From: JAAOZP01 sp964616835
GTDB lineage: Archaea > Thermoproteota > EX4484-205 > JAAOZP01
Length of the DNA: 16,120 bases
Direction: 5' to 3'
NCBI GenBank assembly: GCA_964616835.1
Contig: CAZTSG010000028.1
Coordinates: 1-16,120 of the forward strand
Part shown: piece after piece, positions 7,185 through 13,526 of the stretch
Position numbering within the stretch: the first letter of the stretch is position 1
Layout: every line of letters begins with the position of its first letter
Position numbers and translations under genes: made by a program
Notes under the pieces: generated by a model
Databases searched by the model: none
What the model saw: the letters and a program-made list of their open reading frames with translations, nothing else
What the model was told of the DNA's origin: nothing

Positions 7185-7610
7185 ATGGAGAAGACCTCGA
7201 TAAGTTTCTTAGCTCCTTTCTACTTCTTCCTGTTAGGGTTGTTTATTCTCTTCTCACTAATACTGTTTTTCCACGGCTTAACGGGGATCGATAAGGAGGG
7301 GAATAATTTGGCGAACTTTTCGTTCATGATACTTGGTGCAATGGGATTAATAGGAACTTTCTACGCGATAAGAAGGTATCAAGTCAGTATTCAAAGAATG
7401 ATAAAGGGGAGAAGGATAGTTGTCCTAACTGTCGAAGAGTGTTCTAAGTGTAATTATAAGTCTGTCAGACCCTTCCGCGAGGGAGATTTTGTATACGGGT
7501 ATGGGGAGGAATGCCCTAGGTGCCCCAGGCCTCCTGAGGGAAGCGTTGAAAATAGAATGCTTATCACAGCAATATATTTGGACAGAGGTGTTCAGGAAGA
7601 GCGTTCTTAA
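7185..7610 (+). CDS. Small membrane protein with zinc ribbon
   Basis: This 141-residue protein has two N-terminal transmembrane helices (about 8-31 and 44-63) and a cytoplasmic tail with a four-cysteine zinc-ribbon pattern, C86-x2-C89 and C110-x2-C113. A strong purine-rich Shine-Dalgarno (GGGGAGGGGAGG) fills the 12-base gap after DUF1512, consistent with internal translation initiation in a two-gene operon. A role together with DUF1512 at the membrane is inferred from position only. Its stop codon lies in the palindrome TTAA that also supplies the stop of the convergent methionine aminopeptidase gene, so the two genes overlap by 4 bases. Confidence 0.75.
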   Translation: MEKTSISFLAPFYFFLLGLFILFSLILFFHGLTGIDKEGNNLANFSFMILGAMGLIGTFYAIRRYQVSIQRMIKGRRIVVLTVEECSKCNYKSVRPFREGDFVYGYGEECPRCPRPPEGSVENRMLITAIYLDRGVQEERS

Positions 7611-8521
7611 ACCTGTTCTGAAGTAAGGTTTATCGCAGAGTCTTCAAGCACTAGGAAAGTGTCTTCAGCCTGAGCCACCTTCTTTCTATTTCTCTCCAGG
7701 AGCACAGGGTAGAAAACCAGGTTTTTTCTAGAATACTCTAATGCTTTTTTAAAACTCTCTTCTTCAATTTCTCCGAATCGGCTTAGCGCCCATCTTTCGC
7801 AAAAAGGCAGTGTTTTAAACGAGTTATGCAGTTTTTTAACGATGCTGCCAAATTCCCCCGTGCAGTCTATAGACAGGTGTTTAAAACGATAGATATACGT
7901 GTTTTCGATCTCACCTACTTCGCCAGACCCATCAGCAAGAGTGAGGAAGGGCTCTATTGCGACAACCATATCCTTCCTGAACTTCTCAACGCTGAAAGTC
8001 TTAATGTTAGGTACGGATAGCCCCGTATGTAGATTGAAACGGTCTATTTCGTGTCCTGTTAAATTCCTTATCACTTTAAAGCCTCTGGATCTCGCTGATC
8101 TTTCAACTATCTCGCCGACTTGGCTGATTTTAACACCTGCCTTCAGGATTCCTGAAACTCTTAGCAGAATGTTCTCAGCAGCCTCTACGATCTCTCTATC
8201 CCTTGGGGAAAGAGGTATGGTGAAGGCTGTGTCCACTATGTATCCGTCGACATGAACTCCGAAATCAACTTTAACAAGTCCTTCTGGAGGAATCTTTCCA
8301 GAAAAGCCAGGGGGCGGTGTGAAGTGAGCAGCAACCTCGTCGATGCAAATGTTGCAGGGGAAGGCGGGAGACCCACCAAGCTCCTCTATGCGCTTCTCCA
8401 CTTTCTCGCATAAATCTAACAGGGAAGCTCCCTCCTTAACCCACTTGCGCGAGTCCTTCTTAACCCTCCTAGCTATCTCGCCGGCAGCCAAGTACTTTCT
8501 TATCTCATCCTCATTCAACAC
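7607..8521 (-). CDS. map: Methionine aminopeptidase, type II
   Basis: This 304-residue protein removes the N-terminal methionine from nascent cytosolic proteins. All metal ligands of the pita-bread fold are visible: D86 (VKVDFG), D97 (YIVDTAF), H157 (LTGHEI), E190 (AIEPF) and E286 (AEDTF). H66 (AAHFTPP) and H165 (NLHTG) are the substrate-site histidines. It carries the type II insert between H165 and E190 and after, and the length equals that of other archaeal enzymes. Start is GTG 8521, with TTG 8518 as an alternative; no other upstream start is available. It is divergent from coaD across 52 bases and overlaps the upstream-facing zinc-ribbon gene by 4 bases at its 3' end. Confidence 0.95.
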   Translation of the reverse strand: MLNEDEIRKYLAAGEIARRVKKDSRKWVKEGASLLDLCEKVEKRIEELGGSPAFPCNICIDEVAAHFTPPPGFSGKIPPEGLVKVDFGVHVDGYIVDTAFTIPLSPRDREIVEAAENILLRVSGILKAGVKISQVGEIVERSARSRGFKVIRNLTGHEIDRFNLHTGLSVPNIKTFSVEKFRKDMVVAIEPFLTLADGSGEVGEIENTYIYRFKHLSIDCTGEFGSIVKKLHNSFKTLPFCERWALSRFGEIEEESFKKALEYSRKNLVFYPVLLERNRKKVAQAEDTFLVLEDSAINLTSEQV

Positions 8522-8540
8522 TATCGCTAGGGGCGAAAGG

Positions 8541-8549
8541 CTTTAAACG
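8541..8549. promoter_or_regulatory. Shared TATA-like element between map and coaD
   Basis: CTTTAAACG is the only good TATA-like sequence that is 25-30 bases from both starts (GTG 8521 on -, ATG 8574 on +). Its TTTAAA core is palindromic and could recruit TBP in either direction. Both transcripts would be almost leaderless. Confidence 0.4.
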
Positions 8550-8573
8550 ATTTTTAAGATTTTAAAGACTATT

Positions 8574-9059
8574 ATGAGGAAAGTCGTCGCACTCGGAGGA
8601 ACTTTCGACCTCTTCCATAGGGGGCATAGACTACTCTTGAGTTTTGCAGCATCCTTGGGAGAGAAGCTGATCGTCGGAGTCACTTCGGACAGGTTTGCGT
8701 CTGGGAAAAACCATAGCGTAGAACCATTTGAAACCAGGCTTAATAATGTTTTAAGCTTTCTTCAAGAGAGACACGTAGAGTTTGAGTTGTTTAAACTAGA
8801 TGATTTTGCAGGGCCCTCCGTAAGTCTTGAAGAAGGAACCCTCCTCGCCACTTCAGAAACCCTTGGAAACAGTATTCTCATAAATAACATGAGGCGTGGG
8901 AAAGGCCTGCACCCCTTGGAAATACTTTTAGCACCCCTTCTTGAGGCCGAGGACTCTTACCCTATTTCCAGCTCGAGGATTAGAAAGGGCGAAATCGATG
9001 AGAAAGGGTGTTTAAAAAAGGAGAGAAAGCTTAAAAGCATCTCCGACAATATTTCTTAA
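8574..9059 (+). CDS. coaD: Phosphopantetheine adenylyltransferase, archaeal type
   Basis: This 161-residue nucleotidyltransferase transfers AMP from ATP to 4'-phosphopantetheine, the penultimate step of coenzyme A synthesis. The HxGH signature is in GGTFDLFHRGH (H15, H18). The C-terminal ATP-binding motif is ISSSRIRKGEI (131-141). VGVTSDRF (34-41) is the conserved strand-turn after the first helix. Length is in the range of archaeal enzymes (about 150-160). It starts at ATG 8574. Within its 3' end, TTAAAA at 9031-9036 may serve as the promoter of the structured RNA that follows the stop codon directly. Confidence 0.92.
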   Translation: MRKVVALGGTFDLFHRGHRLLLSFAASLGEKLIVGVTSDRFASGKNHSVEPFETRLNNVLSFLQERHVEFELFKLDDFAGPSVSLEEGTLLATSETLGNSILINNMRRGKGLHPLEILLAPLLEAEDSYPISSSRIRKGEIDEKGCLKKERKLKSISDNIS

Positions 9060-9060
9060 C

Positions 9061-9208
9061 GAGCCGTCCGAAAGCGGATCTAACTGAGCTTGGAGCTTGG
9101 CTCCGCTATGAGGGAGGAGGACCCAGGACGGCGAAACAAGCTCGGTTTAAGAAGCCTTCGAGCACGCGTAACGCGTGCTGTGAAAAAGGAGGTCAGGCCG
9201 AGCTTAAA
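9061..9208 (+). ncRNA. Candidate structured RNA, H/ACA-like double hairpin
   Basis: A GC-rich block directly follows coaD. Hairpin 1 has base GCCGTCC (9063-9069)/GGACGGC (9126-9132), inner stem AGCGGA/TCCGCT (9073-9078/9102-9107), then GAA and ACA at 9136-9138. Hairpin 2 has base AAGCTCGG (9138-9145)/CCGAGCTT (9198-9205), an internal loop, CCTT/AAGG (9155-9158/9186-9189), a kink-turn-like GA/TGTGA junction and apical AGCACGCG-TAA-CGCGTGCT (9161-9179), then an ANA triplet at 9206. The 16-base spacing from the upper stem to the ANA fits H/ACA pseudouridine guides. A TATA-like TTAAAA (9031-9036) is 27 bases upstream on +. Hairpin 1 fits H/ACA less well, so the class is inferred and the minus strand is not excluded. 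Confidence 0.5.
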
Positions 9209-9214
9209 CTGTTT

Positions 9215-9628
9215 TTAAACCGGGTTTAAACGATTTCTAACAAAGCCAGGTATCCCTTCTACGTCTTTAATCCAATTCCCCAAGGATTTTCTAAGCCTAT
9301 GCTTATACTGAGTGTTTACTCTAGCTCTTCCTGAGCAGATTTTCTTTATGACCCTGCTGTAGAACTTACCTCTTCTATCAAAATCCGTCAGGACAATTAT
9401 CTCAGCCAAGCCTTCTTTCTCAAGCCAGTCTGTAGCAGCGAGCCTCAGGAAGCTCCTCAGCGTCATTATCCTCGTTCTGACACCGAGCTTGAGCAAAGCA
9501 TCCCTATCTCTATAGCCCTCGACCACTATGAGTTGCCCAGGGTCCTGCGTGTTCAAATCCTCTATGATTCTGCTTAACAAATCTACGTTCGGAACGGCGT
9601 TTTTACCCACGGTTTTCTTCGACGGCAA
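9215..9628 (-). CDS. Small Toprim-domain protein (UPF0292/COG1658 type)
   Basis: This 137-residue protein is essentially one Toprim domain. The catalytic glutamate motif is VVEGYRD (E37) and the acidic motif is LTDFDRRG (D82, D84), as in RNase M5-like and small-primase-like proteins of the archaeal UPF0292 family. The basic tail (KHRLRKSLGNWIKDVEG) could bind RNA or DNA. The family's role is not settled; RNase M5 relatives process 5S rRNA, and Toprim also occurs in DnaG. It starts with TTG (9628), with a TATA-like TTTATATTT (9666-9674, read on -) about 40 bases upstream. It is divergent from dnaG, giving two Toprim genes side by side. Confidence 0.85.
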   Translation of the reverse strand: MPSKKTVGKNAVPNVDLLSRIIEDLNTQDPGQLIVVEGYRDRDALLKLGVRTRIMTLRSFLRLAATDWLEKEGLAEIIVLTDFDRRGKFYSRVIKKICSGRARVNTQYKHRLRKSLGNWIKDVEGIPGFVRNRLNPV

Positions 9629-9755
9629 AGATGCCTGTTTTTCCAGTATTGCTCTGGAATAAAAAGTTTATATTTCCAACTGCGTTGGGAAACCTGATGA
9701 TTTATGGAAAGAGGATACTTATCTATTCATAAAAATGGAAAGAGGTGGTTGAAAA

Positions 9756-10936
9756 ATGGGATCTGAACAACAGATTCCCATCTCAAAGTATATCGTGAAG
9801 CTGGAGTTCACGGTCGAGGGAGTTGTGGAAAGGATCTTCGTATATGAAGATTCCCACAGAAACACGATGTAATAGGAGCAATATTTGGACAGACTGAAGG
9901 TCTGTTCGGAGACGCCCTCGACCTGAAGAAGCTCCAGAGGAGCGGTAAGCTTGGTAGAATAGACGTAGATATTCGGGTAGAGGATAAAAAGACAGTCGGA
10001 ACAGTAACTATTCCGAATAATCTGGACCAGCCTACGGCTGCGCTTTTAGCAGCCACGCTGGAGAGCATAGAGAGGGTTGGACCCTATGATGCTAAGTTTA
10101 AACTGCTAGGGCTTGAGGATGCGAGAGAGGAGAAGAGGAAGAAGGTTATGGAGAGAGCCAAGGACATAATGCAAAAATGGTCTGCTTCGCAGAGGAGCGA
10201 GGTCATTCAAATGCTGAGCCAAGTCAGCGAGGCCAGTGAGGTGGGGAGGATAGTAAGCCTAGCGCCTGGTGTAGAGGGTGGACCCGAGGCAGAGTCGAGC
10301 GACACGTTATTCATTGTAGAGGGGAGGGCTGACTTGACTATTCTTCTAAGAGCAGGGGTTAAAAACATCGTTGCAACCAACGGAGTGAATATTCCACAAT
10401 ACGTTGTAAATCTGACTCATAAGAAGAGGGAGGTTACTGTTCTCGCTGACGGAGACAGGGTTGGAGACATGATTGTGAAAGAGCTTTTGAGAAGGGGGGC
10501 GAAGATAGATTATGTCAGTAAAGCACCGCAAGGGATGGAGGTGGAAGAAATGAAGCCTATTGAAATCTTGGATTTGATCAGTAAAAGGGTGGATTTGAAA
10601 ACTTACTTGGCTACTCATGCAGCATTGAAACAAGTCGTTCCCGAGAACCTTCTGAATAAGGCCAGTGAGCTTAAGGAAAGTATTAGAGAAACCTTCATGG
10701 CAGTTCTTTTGGATTCTGAGGGGGAGGTCATTGAAGAAGCCCCCGTCAGCCAGCTTTTCCAACGTCTTAATGAGCTTGATAGTGTTGCGGGGATAGTTTT
10801 CGACGGCATAGTTACACAGAGGCTATTGGAACTCGCATCCGCGAAAGGCGTTAAGTTAATAGTTGGTGAGAGAATAGGCTCCCTAGAGAAAATACCTAGG
10901 GATATTGTTGTTAAAACTCTCGACGAGCTGAGGTAG
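9756..10936 (+). CDS. dnaG: Archaeal DnaG primase-like protein, intron-split gene
   Basis: Exons 9756-9830 and 9860-10936 give a 383-residue protein. The spliced N-terminus reads KYIVKLEFTVEGVVE-KHDVIGAIFGQTEGLFG, the conserved archaeal DnaG start. Residues 170-250 form a Toprim domain with E179 (VEGRAD) and D222/D224 (LADGD). The C-terminus has the conserved YIVFDG-type strand as GIVFDGIVTQRLLELA. Archaeal DnaG has primase activity in vitro in some species and associates with the exosome. A Shine-Dalgarno GAGGTGG (9742-9748) sits 7 bases before ATG 9756. Without splicing, translation stops at TAA 9870-9872 after 38 residues. An internal ATG at 10148 would give only the Toprim half. The 3' end overlaps convergent tsr3 by 26 bases. 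Confidence 0.94.
9831..9859 (+). other. Predicted 29-nt pre-mRNA intron (bulge-helix-bulge) in dnaG
   Basis: The full hBHBh' motif is visible. The outer helix is GTT (9822-9824)/AAC (9861-9863). The 3' bulge is AGA (9858-9860). The central 4-bp helix is GTGG (9825-9828)/CCAC (9854-9857). The 5' bulge is AAA (9829-9831). The intron hairpin is GGATCTTC (9832-9839)/GAAGATTC (9846-9853) with one G-U pair and loop 9840-9845. Cutting after the second base of each bulge, as the archaeal splicing endonuclease does, joins GAA to AAA CAC GAT. This restores the frame (29 is not a multiple of 3) and the family sequence VVEKHDVIGA exactly. Confidence 0.9.
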
Positions 10937-11372
10937 GGAGCAAAGCCTCATTCAGCTTTATGAAGCTCATCCCCCATTTGAATTTCGAAAGGATTTCCAT
11001 AGCCCGCTCCGGAAAGCCGAGTATGAAAAGTGCTGCTGCAAACGCTTCAGCGCTTGAAAGCAGGTCGGGCACTCCGTAATTAATGGGGTTTGCTGCAAGC
11101 AAACGCGGTAGACGTCTATGAAATGGTACTTTAAGAGTGTGGAAAACAATATTGTCAGAAGATTTCCAAGAAGTATCTATGACAGTAATCCCGTAGCGCA
11201 CGGCGATATTCCTATCCTCGGGGGAGAGCGTCACCGGGGACTCGGGGTTTAAAACTATGGATCGCTTCGGCACCCTAGACATCCTTGAAAACACTTTGAC
11301 CATGCCGTGTTTCTTAAGGACTAACACCGTACATTTCTTAGGATCATCCGCGTGGAGATGGAGAGCGTAGAG
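10911..11372 (-). CDS. tsr3: Tsr3 (DUF367) rRNA aminocarboxypropyltransferase
   Basis: The product transfers the 3-amino-3-carboxypropyl group of SAM to a modified pseudouridine/uridine of small-subunit rRNA (SPOUT-like fold). Visible family motifs are LHLHADDPKKCT at the N-terminus, LNPESPVTLSPEDR, VIDTSWK, HRRLPRLLAANPINYG, LSSAEAFAAALFILGF and KFKWGMSFIKLN. About 153 residues are coding in character. The start is a puzzle: in-frame codons before LYALHLH are CTC, TGT, CCC, CCT, CAT with no ATG/GTG/TTG, and upstream lies the RNase P RNA, which this frame reads through. The next in-frame GTG would delete the conserved DDPKK segment. The coordinate 11372 marks the first recognisable codon, not a proven start. 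It is likely co-transcribed with rnpB. Confidence 0.85.
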   Translation of the reverse strand, partial: LYALHLHADDPKKCTVLVLKKHGMVKVFSRMSRVPKRSIVLNPESPVTLSPEDRNIAVRYGITVIDTSWKSSDNIVFHTLKVPFHRRLPRLLAANPINYGVPDLLSSAEAFAAALFILGFPERAMEILSKFKWGMSFIKLNEALLPTSARREF

Positions 11373-11682
11373 ACAGGGAGGATGTTGAGAGTAACCCCTT
11401 TTCTGTTCGCGACGGGATTCGACTAAGCGGCCCACCCGATCATCACGCGGGTTGCTCATCTGATCCGTTTGGCCTTGCTTGCTACAGGCTGAGCACGTTT
11501 CACGCCTGTTTTGAGGGTCGTCTGCGTTCTTCACACCCATATCCTCGAACAGGCTTCGTTTCTGTCTCAGCCTAGAGGTCTCCCCCTGCGCCTTACGGCG
11601 CTGTAGCACCCGCATCAAGAAGGGAGTTTCCTCAGGCCCGTGGAGGGCCCGAAACCCGTCCTTCAACTTCCTCCCTGTCTCC
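11370..11682 (-). ncRNA. rnpB: RNase P RNA
   Basis: This is the catalytic RNA that trims 5' leaders of pre-tRNA. Helix P1 pairs the two ends: GAGACAGGGAGGA (11681-11669) with TCCTCCCTGTCTC (11382-11370), continuing GTTGA/TCAAC. CR-I is GAGGAAACTCC (within 11622-11633) and CR-V is ACAGAAAAGGGGTTAC (11391-11406). They form P4 as AAC-U-CCCUU (11628-11620) with AAGGG-GUU (11400-11393), leaving the universally bulged U. The specificity-domain motif ACAGAAACGAAGCC is at about 11551-11566. At about 313 nt it is full-sized, unlike the reduced type-T RNA of Thermoproteaceae. A long accidental open frame runs through it into tsr3. Confidence 0.92.
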
Positions 11683-11700
11683 TTGTAAAAAGACGCGTCG

Positions 11701-11712
11701 GTTTTTAAAAAC
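11701..11712 (-). promoter_or_regulatory. TATA box of RNase P RNA
   Basis: The palindromic GTTTTTAAAAAC is centred about 24 bases before the RNase P 5' end (11682) and just beyond the 23S processing stem. It gives rnpB-tsr3 their own promoter although they lie downstream of the rRNA operon on the same strand. Confidence 0.55.
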
Positions 11713-11720
11713 GTTGCGAA

Positions 11721-11746
11721 GCGTCACAGGCAGTTTTTCACCCGTC
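11721..11746 (-). promoter_or_regulatory. 3' half of the 23S processing stem with bulge-helix-bulge
   Basis: CTGCCTGTGACGC (11733-11721) pairs with GCGTCACAGGCAG (15637-15625) at the other end of 23S. Next to it, the BHB has 3-nt bulge AAA (11737-11735) on this side and AGA (15619-15617) on the other. The bulges are separated by TCAC/GTGA (15623-15620/11741-11738) and followed by a 13-bp inner helix. Cuts are predicted at 11736/11735 and 15618/15617. Confidence 0.85.
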
Positions 11747-12082
11747 CCAACAGGAAGCGGGAAACCGTGTACCTCGGGCTATTGGGAGTGGCAGGCTGAA
11801 CACCTCGGGCGAACCCTTGGTGCTTACACCCCCACCCCATCAACGGAGTCTTCTACTCCCGCCCTCGACTGGAGCCGGCTGGTTGCTCAGCCTTATGCTC
11901 CAGGTTGGTCGCCTATTTTCGGGAGTGGCTTCGGGCTTAGATGCTTTCAGCCCTTATCCACAACGGCGCAGCTGCCCGGCGTCTACCCGGCTGGATAACC
12001 GGTAGACCGGAGGCCGCGACACCCAGTTCCTCTCGTACTGAGGACATCTTCCCCTCAGGCGACCAGCACTCCCAGCAGATAA

Positions 12083-12138
<56 letters not shown>

Positions 12139-12772
12139 AGCAGCCCTACCCTTGGCGGCTTATGCACCGCCAGGATGGGAAGAGCCGACATCGAGGTACC
12201 AAACCGCGGGGTCTATGGGAACTATCGCCCGCGACGAGCCTGTTATCCCTGGGGTAACTTTTCTGCCAGCTTCGGCCCCCAGCTGTGGGGACACGAAGGT
12301 TCGCTAGGCCCGGCTTTCGCCCCTGGTTCTCCTGATGTGCGAGAACCAGTCAGGCCGGCTTTTGGCCTTGCCCTCAACGGCGGAGTTCTGACCCGCCTGA
12401 GCCGACCTTTGGGCCCCCTCGATATCTTTTCAAGGGGGGACCGCCCCAGCCGAACTGCCCACCTGCCGCTGTTTCCGGGCCTTCGCCCGGATGAGTAGCA
12501 GCAGTTCCGGTGAGCGGTGTTTCATTGGCGCCTCAGCCCACCCCCGGGAGGATGGGCCTGATAACGGCTCCCGCTTACGCTATGCACCGGAGCCACCGCT
12601 ACAACGACAGGCTGCAGTAAAGCTCCACAGGGACTTCTTTTCCCGCTGGGAGTTCGTGGACTGTTCGTCCACGTTACGTGGGTTCACCGGGTGCCAGGCG
12701 GGGACAGCGGGGCCCTCGTTGATCCATTCATGCACGTCGGAACTTACCCGACAAGGCATTTGGCTACCTTAA

Positions 12773-13526
12773 GCAACACCCTTTGGGTGTTGGACCATAT
12801 CTTCACCCTTCGGGCTCATGCTCACATTCGCCCTAGGGCGCCCGGCGTATGGTCTCTGAGGCGCCTCCCCGTCGATCAATTTCTGACAAGACTTCCTCCA
12901 AAGAATGCTTCCTATCTCCTGAAATTCTATAGGCTTTTTCTATCAGCCTTCTCATACCCTTGATACTCTTATGCTCGCCCCTTTCAAGGGCCTCCACAAT
13001 CTCAGCGAATTCCTTGAATTCCTCCCATTTGATTATTGGCTTATACTTTCTGAAGAACGGCACTATCTTCTCCGATAGATGTTTTCTCGCATCGACAATG
13101 TATTGCAACGTGTCTTCCTGGCCCGGCTTCGGTATTATGCGTCCACAATTAAAGACTTTCTGGAGGATTCTCAATATTGCGTATCGTTCCCTACTTTGAG
13201 TCACGTGAAACACAGGGTCTACAACCCATCCGAACTTCGTGTTATCTTGCTTCTTGACTGATATTGAGAAGCAGCCTTCGCCGTCTACAAGCCCCACGAT
13301 GTAGTAATAGAGATATTTTCTTCGAGCAGGAAGCTTTTCAGGACTCATTATTTCACGAAACTCATAGAGCATTTGTCCAAGTATCATAATGCTTGTTGCT
13401 ATAAAGGCTTACCGACGGGGAGTTCCCTGCGGATAGGTTCATCAACTGACCGTTTTTCCCTTCTCGGGAGGCCATGCTTCCCCTTCTCCGCATATAGCCG
13501 GGTTTAACGACTCCCTATTTTACGCT
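12773..13526 (-). other. Archaeal 23S rRNA intron encoding a homing endonuclease
   Basis: Exon 1 ends GTAACTCTGACTCTC (13541-13527) and exon 2 starts TTAAGGTAGCCAAATGCC (from 12772). Together they rebuild the universally conserved segment around E. coli position 1925. The ~754 nt between have no counterpart in 23S and contain a LAGLIDADG gene, so this is an archaeal intron. The junction is ambiguous by one C. Just inside the ends are GGGAGTC, which can pair with exon GACTCTC, and AACACCC/GGGTGTT. I could not draw a strict bulge-helix-bulge by eye. Confidence 0.85.
12833..13387 (-). CDS. LAGLIDADG homing endonuclease (intron-encoded)
   Basis: This 184-residue protein has a single LAGLIDADG motif, YIVGLVDGEGCFSI (29-42), with acidic residue D35 and the following E37. 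Single-motif enzymes of about 160-190 residues act as homodimers and cut an intronless copy of the insertion site to drive intron homing. After the motif come the strand SISV, basic segments (KHLSEKIVPFFRKYKPIIKW) and a charged helical C-terminus that fit DNA binding. It lies wholly inside the 23S intron and would be translated from the excised intron or the pre-rRNA. ATG 13387 is chosen; a later ATG (residue 6 or 14) still keeps the motif. No stop or frameshift interrupts it, so the intron is probably still mobile or recently so. Confidence 0.92.
   Translation of the reverse strand: MILGQMLYEFREIMSPEKLPARRKYLYYYIVGLVDGEGCFSISVKKQDNTKFGWVVDPVFHVTQSRERYAILRILQKVFNCGRIIPKPGQEDTLQYIVDARKHLSEKIVPFFRKYKPIIKWEEFKEFAEIVEALERGEHKSIKGMRRLIEKAYRISGDRKHSLEEVLSEIDRRGGASETIRRAP

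Noticed and set aside
9061..9208. SRP RNA or RNase P RNA
   Set aside because: The SRP helix 8 signature and RNase P CR-I/CR-V are absent here, and RNase P RNA is found at 11370-11682.
9756..9872. dnaG as a simple frameshifted pseudogene or sequencing error
   Set aside because: The extra 29 bases form a perfect bulge-helix-bulge whose standard cut points restore the family sequence exactly. A random indel would not do that.
10346..10762. Antisense frame inside dnaG
   Set aside because: It overlaps the conserved Toprim coding sequence and has no start signal or recognisable motif.
11373..11666. Long N-terminal extension of the tsr3 frame (about 98 extra residues)
   Set aside because: This segment is the RNase P RNA (P1, P4, CR-I and CR-V all present). 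The translation has no Tsr3 character.
12773..13526. Group I intron in 23S
   Set aside because: No guanosine-binding core elements were seen. An archaeal context with a LAGLIDADG ORF points to an endonuclease-spliced archaeal intron.
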